A stretch of DNA of 25,763 bases. Origin: Microcystis aeruginosa W13-11 (GTDB lineage: Bacteria > Cyanobacteriota > Cyanobacteriia > Cyanobacteriales > Microcystaceae). The notes beneath the pieces were generated by a model. It saw only the letters and a list, made by a program, of their open reading frames with translations. It was not told where the DNA came from and ran no database searches. This document shows, in pieces, positions 9,604 through 17,328 of the stretch. The stretch spans positions 1 to 25,763 of the forward strand of contig JAADBR010000047.1 of assembly GCA_009995705.1 (NCBI GenBank), written 5' to 3'. Numbering within the stretch: position 1 is the stretch's first letter; every line of letters begins with the position of its first letter. The translations under genes were made by a program, and so were the position numbers.

Positions 9604-10005
9604 ATGTCTGCTAACGATACCATCTCGGATATGCTGACCCGCATCCGTAACGCTTGCGCGGTTCGGCAGACCACTACTCAAATTCCCACCACGCGGATGA
9701 CGCGCAGTATTGCTCAAGTTCTCAAGGACGAAGGCTTTATTGCTGACTTTGAGGAAGTGGGTGAGGGGATTAAATCTCAATTAGTTCTTTCCCTCAAATA
9801 TAAAGGCAAAAGCCGTCAACCGATCATTACTACCCTCACCAGAGTCAGTAAACCGGGCCTGCGAGTTTATTCCAACAGTAAAGACTTACCGCGCGTCCTC
9901 GGTGGCATTGGCATCGCCATTGTTTCGACCTCTAAAGGCATTATGACCGATCGCGAAGCGCGTAAACAAAACGTTGGCGGCGAAGTCCTTTGCTACATCT
10001 GGTAA
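9604..10005 (+). CDS. rpsH: 30S ribosomal protein S8
   Basis: S8 is a primary 16S rRNA-binding protein and, in E. coli, the autogenous repressor of the spc operon. The 133-residue product shows [17 protein letters not shown] at the N-terminus and the RNA-binding [20 protein letters not shown] and GGEVLCYIW at the C-terminus. A ribosome-binding site (TAGGAGAA) precedes ATG 9604. The 106-bp gap to rplF again holds heptamers. Confidence 0.98.
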   Translation: MSANDTISDMLTRIRNACAVRQTTTQIPTTRMTRSIAQVLKDEGFIADFEEVGEGIKSQLVLSLKYKGKSRQPIITTLTRVSKPGLRVYSNSKDLPRVLGGIGIAIVSTSKGIMTDREARKQNVGGEVLCYIW

Positions 10006-10047
10006 ACAAGGATAAGCTATCAGCCGTCAGCCTTTGCCAGTTTCAAC

Positions 10048-10106
10048 CTGATAGCTGACCCACTGATAACTCTTCCGGTGATAACTGACCCACTGATAAC
10101 TGATAA
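10048..10106 (+). repeat. CTGATAA-type heptamer array between rpsH and rplF
   Basis: Units CTGATAG, CTGACC(CA), CTGATAA, then a short interruption, then CTGACC(CA), CTGATAA and CTGATAA. The block CTGACCCACTGATAAC is present twice (10055-10070 and 10085-10100), so the array grew by copying a 30-bp unit. It ends 5 bp before the rplF ATG. Confidence 0.8.
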
Positions 10107-10111
10107 ATGTT

Positions 10112-10681
10112 ATGTCTCGTATTGGCAAACGCCCGATTCCTATTCCCAATAAAGTTACCGTCGATATCGATGGTGCTACCGTGACGGTGAAAGGACCCAA
10201 AGGAACTCTCCAGAGAACCCTACCCACTGCCGTCACCATCAATAAAGATGGCGAAACCATCCTCGTTACCCGTCAAGACGATTCCCGTACTGCCAGAGAA
10301 CGCCACGGACTCTGTAGAACTCTAGTAGCCAACATGGTGGAAGGAGTCGCTACTGGCTTTCAAAAACGCCTCGATATCCAAGGGGTGGGCTACCGCGCCC
10401 AGGCGCAGGGTAGTAAATTAGTTCTTAATGTTGGTTACAGTAAACCCGTGGAAATGGAGATGCCCGATGGTGTTTCCGTCGCTGTAGAAAACAACACCCA
10501 AGTTATCGTCAGTGGCATCGACAAAGAAGCGGTCGGTAACATTGCCGCTAAAATCCGCGAAGTTCGCCCCCCCGAACCTTATAAAGGAAAAGGGATTCGC
10601 TATCTTGGTGAAGTCGTCCGTCGCAAAGTTGGTAAAGCTGGCGGTAAAGGTGCTAAAGGCGGTAAAGGAGGTAAAAAATAA
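10112..10681 (+). CDS. rplF: 50S ribosomal protein L6
   Basis: L6 has two alpha-beta domains and sits at the base of the L7/L12 stalk near the factor-binding centre. The 189-residue product starts [15 protein letters not shown] and ends with [24 protein letters not shown], both conserved. The usual length is about 180; here a Lys/Gly tail ([13 protein letters not shown]) encoded by a low-complexity GGTAAAG-like repeat adds several residues. The gap to rplR is only 3 bp. Confidence 0.97.
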   Translation: MSRIGKRPIPIPNKVTVDIDGATVTVKGPKGTLQRTLPTAVTINKDGETILVTRQDDSRTARERHGLCRTLVANMVEGVATGFQKRLDIQGVGYRAQAQGSKLVLNVGYSKPVEMEMPDGVSVAVENNTQVIVSGIDKEAVGNIAAKIREVRPPEPYKGKGIRYLGEVVRRKVGKAGGKGAKGGKGGKK

Positions 10682-10684
10682 ACC

Positions 10685-11047
10685 ATGAAACTTAGTCGCA
10701 AAGAATCAGTCCGTCGTCGTCACCAGCGTGTGCGTCGCAAAATTAATGGCACTGCTGAACGGCCGCGTTTATCCGTATTTCGTTCTAATAACCACATCTA
10801 CGCCCAAATTATCGACGACGTGGCCCAACATACCCTCGCGGCTGCTTCTACCCTAGAGACCACCTTGCGCGGGGAATTAGAGTCCACCGCTACCCAAGAG
10901 GCCTCGGCTGCCGTGGGTAAACTGGTGGCCCAACGGGCCCTAGAAAGAGGCATTGAACAAGTGGTTTTTGATCGCGGTGGCAATCTCTATCACGGTCGCG
11001 TCAAAGCCTTAGCAGAAGCGGCTCGGTCAGCCGGCTTAAACTTCTAA
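10685..11047 (+). CDS. rplR: 50S ribosomal protein L18
   Basis: L18 binds 5S rRNA with L5 and L25. The 120-residue product shows the basic N-terminus ([20 protein letters not shown]), the core [16 protein letters not shown] and the C-terminal [20 protein letters not shown] signature. It starts 3 bp after rplF. Confidence 0.98.
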   Translation: MKLSRKESVRRRHQRVRRKINGTAERPRLSVFRSNNHIYAQIIDDVAQHTLAAASTLETTLRGELESTATQEASAAVGKLVAQRALERGIEQVVFDRGGNLYHGRVKALAEAARSAGLNF

Positions 11048-11073
11048 AATATCCTTTCAACACTGATAAAACT

Positions 11074-11595
11074 ATGGCAAAACGTCGCAAAGGCAACCGC
11101 GAAAAAGAAAAAGAAACCACTTGGCAAGAGCGGGTCATCCAGATCCGCCGGGTTAGTAAAGTGGTTAAGGGTGGTAAAAAACTCAGCTTCCGGGCTATCG
11201 TCGTGGTCGGTAATGAAAACGGCCAGGTGGGAGTGGGAGTCGGCAAAGCAGGGGATGTGATCGGGGCCGTCCGTAAAGGTGTGGCCGATGGCAAAAAACA
11301 ACTAATTGAAGTCTCCTTAACCAAGGCTAGTTCTATCACTCACCTCACCCGGGGCGCTTCCGGTGGCGCTCAAGTGCTTATGCGTCCGGCTGCTCCAGGG
11401 ACTGGGGTTATTGCTGGGGGTGCTGTCCGTACCGTTTTAGAATTAGCTGGGGTGAAAAATATCCTCGCTAAACAACTCGGTAGCGATAACCCCCTCAATA
11501 ACGCTAGAGCCGCCGTTAACGCCCTGGAAACCCTCCGCACTTTCTCGGAAGTGGCCAAGGATCGAGGCGTATCTGTAGAACATTTGTACACCTAA
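11074..11595 (+). CDS. rpsE: 30S ribosomal protein S5
   Basis: S5 helps form the mRNA entry tunnel and affects decoding accuracy. The N-terminal double-stranded RNA-binding domain (residues about 18-83, with [20 protein letters not shown]) and the C-terminal domain ([19 protein letters not shown]) are both intact. The length of 173 residues is typical. In many bacteria rpmD (L30) follows; it is absent here, as in cyanobacteria generally, and rplO follows after 10 bp. Confidence 0.98.
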   Translation: MAKRRKGNREKEKETTWQERVIQIRRVSKVVKGGKKLSFRAIVVVGNENGQVGVGVGKAGDVIGAVRKGVADGKKQLIEVSLTKASSITHLTRGASGGAQVLMRPAAPGTGVIAGGAVRTVLELAGVKNILAKQLGSDNPLNNARAAVNALETLRTFSEVAKDRGVSVEHLYT

Positions 11596-11605
11596 AGAAA
11601 TCACC

Positions 11606-12049
11606 ATGAAACTCCACGAAATCGCCCCCCAACCGGGGTCCACTAAACGCCGTCGTCGTGTGGGACGGGGTATCTCGGCCGGCCAGGGTGCTAGTTGCGG
11701 CCTAGGAATGCGCGGACAAAAATCTCGCTCTGGGACAGGAACTCGTCCCGGTTTTGAGGGGGGACAAATGCCCCTCTATCGTCGGGTGCCGAAATTAAAG
11801 CATTTTCCTCTGGTTAACCCCCGTCAATACACGATCGTTAATCTGAAAAAATTAGCTTCTTTACCCGCTAATACGGAAGTTACCCTGGAAAGTCTCCTAG
11901 AAGCTAAAATTCTCACCAGTAACGACGGACCTTTAAAAGTTTTGGGTGATGGTGAAATTACCGTTCCTCTCAAGGTGAAGGCCGCTGCTTTTAGCCATAG
12001 TGCTAAAGAGAAAATTACCGCCGCTCAAGGGACTTGGGAACAGATATAA
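11606..12049 (+). CDS. rplO: 50S ribosomal protein L15
   Basis: L15 is a late assembly protein that binds 23S rRNA. The 147-residue product shows the glycine- and arginine-rich N-terminal half ([19 protein letters not shown], then [20 protein letters not shown]) and the globular C-terminal half ([14 protein letters not shown]). It is the last ribosomal-protein gene of the cluster; secY follows after 234 bp. Confidence 0.98.
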   Translation: MKLHEIAPQPGSTKRRRRVGRGISAGQGASCGLGMRGQKSRSGTGTRPGFEGGQMPLYRRVPKLKHFPLVNPRQYTIVNLKKLASLPANTEVTLESLLEAKILTSNDGPLKVLGDGEITVPLKVKAAAFSHSAKEKITAAQGTWEQI

Positions 12050-12075
12050 ATTTCCCAGGAGATATAGGATGCGGT

Positions 12076-12170
12076 CGGCAGAGGGCAGAAGGCGGAAGAT
12101 TATTTTTATTTATTCTTCCCATCCCTCCACACCCCATACCCCACACCCCACACCCTAACACCCAATCCCC
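12076..12170 (+). repeat. Low-complexity C-rich repeat tract between rplO and secY
   Basis: A purine-rich run with GGCAGAG-like units (12076-12097) is followed by a C-rich tract at about 12117-12170 containing repeated CCCCACA heptamers with degenerate neighbours. A similar C-rich tract lies at about 14690-14723 upstream of glmS. These are dispersed intergenic repeats; I see no gene in this gap. A GAGG site at 12271-12274 serves secY. Confidence 0.6.
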
Positions 12171-12283
12171 AAGACCGGATTGATATATCATAAGAAACAC
12201 AGGGGAAATCTTAAAAAAATCGAGAAAGTTTTCCCCTTCGATTACTTTTTCCCATAAAAAAACTGCACTAGAGGTAACTGTTA

Positions 12284-13603
12284 ATGGTCGTCAGTCGTGA
12301 TAAGGCTCCCACGGCACAGGAAACGTTTATGCAAATGGCACAGGCGGCCGGTTTACGCGGTCGCTTGTTGATTACATTGGGTTTACTGATTCTGCTCCGT
12401 TTTGGGATGTTTGTACCGATACCCGGTTTGGATCGCGCAAGATTAGCAGAAATTATTCAAGGTAACACCGCTTTGGGAATCCTTGACCTGTTTACCGGGG
12501 GAGGATTATCGACGTTGGGGATTTTTGCCCTCGGCATTCTTCCCTATATCAACGCCTCAATTATCGTGCAACTGCTCACCGCTGCCCTTCCTTCTTTGGA
12601 AGATTTACAGAAAAATGAAGGAGAAGCAGGACGGCGAAAAATTGCCCAAATTACCCGTTATATTGCCTTTGGTTGGTCAATTATTCAAAGCATCGGTATT
12701 ACTCTTGGTTTATTGGTGGCTAACGGCGTTGTGGCTGGAACTTTACCCTCGATCGCCGCTACGGTTCTCGCTTTAGTGGCCGGTTCTATGTTCGTGATGT
12801 GGATTTCGGAACTGATTACGGAACGCGGTCTGGGAAATGGAGCATCTTTGTTGATTTTTGTCAACATTGTCGCCGTTTTACCAAAAACCCTCGGTGATAC
12901 GATTACTTTTGCTCAACAGGGTGGCCGACAAGCGATCGCTCAAGTGGTGATTCTCTTGCTGGTTTTCTTGGTGATGATTATCGGTATTGTTTTTGTTCAG
13001 GAGGGAACCCGTCGGATTCCTATTGTTTCTGCCCGTCGTCAGGTGGGTCGTCGTCTCTATCGGGAAAGAACCAGTTATCTACCCCTACGACTCAATCAAG
13101 GGGGCGTGATGCCGATTATTTTCGCCTCCGCAGTGTTGGTGTTACCTTTCCAATTGGTGCAAGCTTTACCCACGGATAACCCGGTCGGTCAGGTTTTAGT
13201 CCAGTTGGTTAATGCCCTGCGTCCCGATAGTTGGGGTTATGTGGCTTTTTATAGCTTACTAATTCTCGGTTTTAGTTTCTTCTACGCTTCCTTGATCGTT
13301 AACCCCAAGGATATGTCCCAAAACCTGAAAAAAATGGGGACTAGTATTCCGGGGATTCGTCCTGGGACCGCTACTACTAATTATCTGGAAGGGGTGCTGA
13401 ATCGTCTCACCCTTTTGGGCGCTCTCTTTTTAAGTTTGGTGGCTACGATTCCGACTTTGGTAGAAAGCGCCACCGGTGTCACCACTTTTCGCGGTTTGGG
13501 GGCAACTTCCCTGTTAATTCTGGTGGGGGTGGCGATCGATACGGCGAAACAAATTCAAACCTATGTCATGTCTCAACGCTATGAGGACATGATTAAACGG
13601 TAG
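12284..13603 (+). CDS. secY: Preprotein translocase subunit SecY
   Basis: SecY is the channel of the Sec translocon in plasma and thylakoid membranes, working with SecE and SecA. The 439-residue protein has about ten hydrophobic segments. It shows the TM2 region NASIIVQLLTAALPSLEDL, the cytosolic loop motif EGTRRIPIVSARR, and LNQGGVMPIIFASAVLVLP. The start is supported by GAGG 9 nt upstream of ATG 12284. A terminator-like hairpin directly after the gene may partly separate it from adk. Confidence 0.98.
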   Translation: MVVSRDKAPTAQETFMQMAQAAGLRGRLLITLGLLILLRFGMFVPIPGLDRARLAEIIQGNTALGILDLFTGGGLSTLGIFALGILPYINASIIVQLLTAALPSLEDLQKNEGEAGRRKIAQITRYIAFGWSIIQSIGITLGLLVANGVVAGTLPSIAATVLALVAGSMFVMWISELITERGLGNGASLLIFVNIVAVLPKTLGDTITFAQQGGRQAIAQVVILLLVFLVMIIGIVFVQEGTRRIPIVSARRQVGRRLYRERTSYLPLRLNQGGVMPIIFASAVLVLPFQLVQALPTDNPVGQVLVQLVNALRPDSWGYVAFYSLLILGFSFFYASLIVNPKDMSQNLKKMGTSIPGIRPGTATTNYLEGVLNRLTLLGALFLSLVATIPTLVESATGVTTFRGLGATSLLILVGVAIDTAKQIQTYVMSQRYEDMIKR

Positions 13604-13613
13604 TTAGATGGTC

Positions 13614-13650
13614 AGCCAGTGACCTTTTAGCGGTTGCTGGTTATTTTTTT
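13614..13650 (+). terminator. Intrinsic-terminator-like hairpin between secY and adk
   Basis: Arms 13614-13624 and 13632-13642 pair over 11 bp (core CCAGTGACC with GGTTGCTGG, including G-U pairs) around a 7-nt loop, followed by ATTTTTTT at 13643-13650. This has the form of a rho-independent terminator or attenuator. It would reduce read-through from the ribosomal operon into adk. Confidence 0.65.
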
Positions 13651-13673
13651 CCTTAAAACCCTATATTTAATCC

Positions 13674-14240
13674 ATGAGCAAACGGATCGGTGTGATATTT
13701 TTGGGACCGCCCGGATCGGGAAAAGGAACCCAAGCGGCAAAATTAGCGGAATCTCTGACGATTCCCCATATTTCTACCGGTGAAATTTTACGTCAAGCAA
13801 TTACAGAGAAGACAGAACTTGGTCAGCAAGCACAAGCTTATGTGGAAAAGGGGGAATTAGTCCCCGATCAGTTGTTGTTAGGTTTGATTCAGGAACGTTT
13901 AAAACAGCCTGACAGTGCTAAGGGTTGGATTCTTGATGGATTTCCCCGCACGGTGGCACAGGCGAGCTTTTTAGACGCATTACTGGAAGAATTGGCCGAT
14001 AGTCACACATTTGTGCTTAATTTGGCTGTACCGGATACGGTCTTAATTGAGCGTCTTATGCAACGGGGTCGTCAAGATGATACTCAAGAAACGATCGCCC
14101 GTCGCCTACAGGTTTATATCGACCAAACTGCTCCCGTTTTAGATTATTACCGTCAAAGAGGGACTCTTAACCATATCGACGGCAATCAACCGATGGACGC
14201 GGTTACGGCGGCTTTAACAGCAGTTGTCACTCCTGTTTAA
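13674..14240 (+). CDS. adk: Adenylate kinase
   Basis: The enzyme interconverts ATP + AMP and 2 ADP. The P-loop GPPGSGKGT is at residues 11-19, the AMP-binding THISTGE-type segment (HISTGEILR) follows, and DGFPRT is at 88-93. The LID is the short type (RLMQRGRQDDTQETIARRL), without a zinc-binding insert, which explains the 188-residue length. The adk-after-secY order is conserved, but infA-rpmJ-rpsM-rpsK-rpoA-rplQ, which normally follow in cyanobacteria, are missing. Confidence 0.97.
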   Translation: MSKRIGVIFLGPPGSGKGTQAAKLAESLTIPHISTGEILRQAITEKTELGQQAQAYVEKGELVPDQLLLGLIQERLKQPDSAKGWILDGFPRTVAQASFLDALLEELADSHTFVLNLAVPDTVLIERLMQRGRQDDTQETIARRLQVYIDQTAPVLDYYRQRGTLNHIDGNQPMDAVTAALTAVVTPV

Positions 14241-14249
14241 AGTTTCTCT

Positions 14250-14289
14250 CAGTCAGTAATCAGTAATCAGTAATCAGTGATCAGTCAGT
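14250..14289 (+). repeat. CAGTAAT heptamer array after adk
   Basis: CAGT, three CAGTAAT units, one CAGTGAT, then CAGTCAGT. Its reverse complement, ATTACTG, differs from a rotation of CTGATAA (ATAACTG) at one base. This is therefore probably the same heptamer family as in the ribosomal operon, in the opposite orientation. Confidence 0.75.
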
Positions 14290-14393
14290 AAAAATTACCA
14301 CTTTTTATAAGTTTTTTATATCAAACAAGCTTTAATAGTTGAGAATATTTAAATTTACATTTCGCAATATTTATCTTTTCTTAAGAATTTATT

Positions 14394-14412
14394 GAAAATA
14401 ATTCTCATTTGT
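14394..14412 (+). promoter_or_regulatory. Possible Fur-like site upstream of the 14421 promoter
   Basis: GAAAATAATTCTCATTTGT matches the classical 19-bp Fur consensus at 12 of 19 positions, with AAT and TCATT conserved. It ends 9 bp before the -35 hexamer. In an AT-rich stretch a match this weak is expected fairly often by chance. Confidence 0.25.
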
Positions 14413-14420
14413 TTACGAGG

Positions 14421-14450
14421 TTGCAATACTTCCAGCGATTATGGTATAAT
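14421..14450 (+). promoter_or_regulatory. Strong promoter candidate in the adk-glmS gap
   Basis: TTGCAA at 14421-14426 and TATAAT at 14445-14450 are separated by 18 bp. The predicted start is near 14457, about 370 nt upstream of glmS. It could give glmS a long leader or transcribe a separate small RNA (see the stem-loop at 14488-14522). Confidence 0.55.
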
Positions 14451-14487
14451 TTCGCAGTATGAAATGATGGGCTTTTCCGTGCCTTTT

Positions 14488-14522
14488 AGGGGTTTTAGCT
14501 GTCTGCTGCTTCTGAAACCCCT
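14488..14522 (+). ncRNA. Stem-loop downstream of the 14421 promoter; candidate small RNA or glmS leader element
   Basis: AGGGGTTTTAG (14488-14498) pairs with CTGAAACCCCT (14512-14522) over 11 bp with one G-U pair, around a 13-nt loop rich in CTG. It begins about 31 nt after the predicted start site. No U-tract follows directly. I do not recognise it as a known RNA family. A 35-codon frame (14464-14571) crosses it and is discussed among the rejected items. Confidence 0.35.
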
Positions 14523-14827
14523 TGCTAAACCTACACTGACCTATTCAGCAACAGCAATAAATGGAGGTTAAAGAGCCTTTTTTAGGCCAACCCGTTGATC
14601 AATTAATTGTGTAGTTTTGTTGCAAAGAGAAAGTTTTTTTGACAAAAAGAACAAAGTGTGCTGCTGAGTGGTCTATATTGCTTGTATTTATTCTCCCCTC
14701 TCCCCACATCCCAATCTCCTAGAAGGGAAACTTTGCCCTTACCCCTGCGTCTTGAGCCTCTAAGCAAATAAGTGTCAAGCTTGCGATAGAATGGATTGGA
14801 CTTAGCCTAAATGGGGTGAGCGAAAGA
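14523..14827. other. Gap before glmS: C-rich repeat tract, no gene recognised
   Basis: No reading frame here resembles a known protein. A C-rich tract at about 14690-14723 resembles the one at 12117-12170. A TTGACA lies at 14639-14644 without a properly spaced -10, and a TAGAAT at 14787-14792 could be a -10 for glmS but has no clear -35. The genes expected after adk (infA, rpmJ) are not here in any frame. Confidence 0.5.
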
Positions 14828-16729
14828 ATGTGCGGAATTGTTGGCTATATCGGAACCCAAACAGCGATCGATGTTCTCCTAGCTGGATTGGAACGTTTAG
14901 AATATCGGGGTTATGATTCGGCAGGGATTGCCACAATTCTCGAAGGTGAATTACATCGAGTCCGGGCCCAGGGCAAACTCTACAATCTACGGGAAAAATT
15001 AGAACAGGAAGTTAATCCCTCCCAAATTGGCATCGGTCACACCCGTTGGGCAACCCACGGCAAACCCGTAGAAAGTAATGCCCATCCCCACACCGATAAC
15101 AGTCAACGGGTGGCAGTGGTACAGAATGGCATTGTCGAAAATTTTCAGGCATTAAGAACAGAATTAAAGGAAAAAGGCTGTATCTTTGACTCGGAAACCG
15201 ACACAGAAGTTATTCCCCATCTAATCGCCAGTTATCTACCAAAACCTAGCGATGAAGAAGACTTAGGGGTGAGTCCTTTCCTCAAGACAGTTTTAAGGGC
15301 AATTGAGCGTTTAGAGGGTGCTTTTGCCCTGGGGGTGATTAGTCCCGATTATCCCGATGAATTGATTGTGGTGCGGCAACACGCCCCTTTAATCATCGGT
15401 TTTGGTCAAGGAGAGTTTTTCTGTGCCTCCGATGTCAGTGCTTTGGTTCCCCATACCCGGGCAGTGCTGTCCCTTGATAATGGCGAAATCGCTCGGTTAA
15501 CACCCTTGGGAGTAGAAATCTATAATTTTGAAGGGAAAAGAGTCCGTAAAAGCCCCAGAGTCCTCGATTGGAGTCCGACCAACGTAGAAAAACAGGGCTA
15601 TCGTCACTTCATGCTCAAGGAAATCCACGAACAACCCGGAGTGGTGCGCGACTGTTTAGGGACCTATCTGCATCCCCATTGGACAGCACAAAATGGGGAT
15701 AATGTCAACCCGATAAATATTAATTTTTCTGAAGAAATTTACGATAATTTAGAACATATTCAGATTTTAGCCTGTGGAACCAGTTGGCACGCTAGTTTAG
15801 TGGGTAAATACTTGATTGAGCAGTTGGCGGGTATTCCCACAAGGGTACAGTACGCCTCGGAATTTCGCTATGCACCCACCCCCCTGATGCCCAATACTTT
15901 AACTATCGGGGTGACACAATCAGGGGAAACAGCCGACACTTTAGCGGCTTTGGAAACGGAAAAACAGCGTCGTTTAGGGTTAGAAAAAAAATATCAGGCC
16001 CGGATTATCGGGATTACTAACCGCCCCGAAAGTACCCTAGCACAAATGGTCGATCAGACCATTAATACCCAAGCGGGGATCGAGATTGGGGTGGCGGCAA
16101 CTAAGAGTTTTACCGCCCAGTTATTGGGTTTTTATCTCTTAGCTTTGGATTTATCCTATCGTCGTCAAACTCTGTCCTTAGAGAGAATTGAGGAAATTAT
16201 TAACGGAATGCGATCGCTGCCAAGATTGATCGAAACTGTCCTAGAAAAACAGGAAAAAGCGATCGAAGAATTGGCCCATGAATTTAATGACACCCAGGAC
16301 TTTATTTTTTTGGGACGGGGGATTAATTTCCCCATTGCCTTAGAAGGGGCCTTAAAACTCAAAGAAATCAGTTATATTCATGCAGAAGGCTATCCAGCCG
16401 GAGAAATGAAACACGGACCAATTGCGCTTTTAGATGCAAAAGTTCCTGTAGTAGCGATTGCGATGCCTGGGATAGTTTATGATAAGGTTCTCTCCAATGC
16501 ACAGGAAGCAAAAGCGAGGGATGCGCGGTTATTGGGAGTAGTTGCTGACAGTGATACGGAAGCACCCAAAGTCTTTAATGATTTGCTGTATGTGCCAAGA
16601 ATTGAAGAATTATTATCGCCAATTCTAACAGTAATTCCCCTACAATTGCTCTCCTATCATATCGCGTACCGTCGTGGTTTAGACGTGGATCAGCCGCGCA
16701 ATTTAGCCAAAAGTGTCACGGTGGAATAA
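14828..16729 (+). CDS. glmS: Glutamine-fructose-6-phosphate aminotransferase (isomerising)
   Basis: GlmS makes glucosamine-6-phosphate from fructose-6-phosphate and glutamine, the first step to UDP-GlcNAc for peptidoglycan. I start it at ATG 14828, not the in-frame GTG at 14816, because the catalytic nucleophile must be the residue after the initiator (MCGIVGYIG, Cys2) and GGGGTGAG at 14813-14820 is a suitable ribosome-binding site. The N-terminal glutaminase domain contains GHTRWATHGKP and QNGIVENF. The first SIS domain has ACGTSWHASLVGKY (Cys316) and TQSGETADT; the second has GRGINFPIALEGALKLKEIS. The C-terminus ends in the conserved NLAKSVTVE. The 633-residue length is normal. No glmS ribozyme is expected outside Firmicutes and none was seen. 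Confidence 0.97.
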   Translation: MCGIVGYIGTQTAIDVLLAGLERLEYRGYDSAGIATILEGELHRVRAQGKLYNLREKLEQEVNPSQIGIGHTRWATHGKPVESNAHPHTDNSQRVAVVQNGIVENFQALRTELKEKGCIFDSETDTEVIPHLIASYLPKPSDEEDLGVSPFLKTVLRAIERLEGAFALGVISPDYPDELIVVRQHAPLIIGFGQGEFFCASDVSALVPHTRAVLSLDNGEIARLTPLGVEIYNFEGKRVRKSPRVLDWSPTNVEKQGYRHFMLKEIHEQPGVVRDCLGTYLHPHWTAQNGDNVNPININFSEEIYDNLEHIQILACGTSWHASLVGKYLIEQLAGIPTRVQYASEFRYAPTPLMPNTLTIGVTQSGETADTLAALETEKQRRLGLEKKYQARIIGITNRPESTLAQMVDQTINTQAGIEIGVAATKSFTAQLLGFYLLALDLSYRRQTLSLERIEEIINGMRSLPRLIETVLEKQEKAIEELAHEFNDTQDFIFLGRGINFPIALEGALKLKEISYIHAEGYPAGEMKHGPIALLDAKVPVVAIAMPGIVYDKVLSNAQEAKARDARLLGVVADSDTEAPKVFNDLLYVPRIEELLSPILTVIPLQLLSYHIAYRRGLDVDQPRNLAKSVTVE

Positions 16730-16785
16730 GATTCGGTTGGTTTGAAAGTGTGGTTTAAAGGTCTATTTACACTGAATCGGAACCT

Positions 16786-17089
16786 ATGAATCTTTATGCA
16801 ACTTCTCAGAATGGGGTTTTAATTCGTCTGACAGAGGAGAGATGGAAACACATTATCAGTCGGCTATAGTGAATTAGTATCCTATCAAGCGGAGATATTG
16901 GAAACCATTCGCTATCCTGAGAAAATCCTAGTAGGAAACCATCAGGAATTGTTGGCAGTTAAACAAATAGTTTCTGGAAAATATCTAATCGTTGTTTATC
17001 AGGAATTATCAGATGGGGGATTTATTATTACTGCTTATTTAACCCGTCGTCTTCGTGAATTAACCAAGAGGCAACAAATATGGCCATAA
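16786..17089 (+). pseudogene. Frameshifted RelE/PBECR-like toxin gene
   Basis: From ATG 16786 the frame reads NLYATSQNGVLIRLTEERWK, then HIISRL and a TAG at 16867. One base out of phase, it resumes as YSELVSYQAEILETIRYPEK and ends QQIWP at 17087-17089. Joining the two at about 16863-16866 restores a continuous protein of about 100 residues (RH-SEL expected where CGG CTAT AGT is found), so a single inserted base explains the break. The pattern RLTEERWKHI, a central LLAVKQ strand and GFIITAYLTRRLRELTKR fits the PBECR/RelE-like nuclease fold found in cyanobacterial toxin-antitoxin pairs; that assignment is from memory. The 3' end overlaps the downstream DUF2283 gene by 10 bp, which supports an ancestral toxin-antitoxin operon. 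Confidence 0.7.
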
Positions 17090-17319
17090 CTAGCATTAAT
17101 ATTCAATCCTATCTTAACTTCGCCAAGATGATTCACGCTCTGCCTCAGCAAGATTTTTGGACAGCTTATGATGCAAAAGCAGATGTTTTGTATATCAATT
17201 TTTATCAACCATCTTTACCTGCGGATGATAGCGAATTAACAGATAATGATGTGATTATTCGTTATCAAGGGGATAAGATCATTGGTTTAAGTATTCTCAA
17301 TGTTAGTAAAATCCAATGA
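17080..17319 (+). CDS. DUF2283 protein, probable antitoxin partner
   Basis: The 79-residue protein contains the DUF2283 signature in its second half: YDAKADVLYINFYQP, then ADDSELTDNDVIIRYQGDKI and GLSILNVS. The first 30 residues are a less conserved extension. DUF2283 proteins are small and commonly encoded directly downstream of RelE- or DUF4258-type toxins, so an antitoxin role is plausible. The ATG at 17080 lies within the last codons of the frameshifted upstream gene, so expression would normally depend on translation of that gene. It is intact while its partner is broken, as expected if loss of the toxin is tolerated. Confidence 0.75.
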   Translation: MAITSINIQSYLNFAKMIHALPQQDFWTAYDAKADVLYINFYQPSLPADDSELTDNDVIIRYQGDKIIGLSILNVSKIQ

Positions 17320-17328
17320 TGCTATAAG

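Noticed and set aside
12483..12776. 97-codon plus-strand frame inside secY
   Set aside because: It is an out-of-frame shadow of secY with no domain and unlikely composition.
14464..14571. 35-codon frame (MMGFSVPFRGFSCLLLLKPL and on) after the 14421 promoter
   Set aside because: It lies across the stem-loop, has no ribosome-binding site and matches no small cyanobacterial protein I know (not a PsaM, PsbX or PetN type). Kept only as an alternative to the small-RNA reading.
14457..14827. glmS ribozyme or riboswitch
   Set aside because: The glmS ribozyme is known from Firmicutes-type lineages and no matching core was seen; the visible structure is one simple stem-loop.
14816..14827. GTG start for glmS four codons upstream
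   Set aside because: It would bury the catalytic Cys, which must be exposed as the N-terminal residue; ATG 14828 gives MCGIVGYIG.
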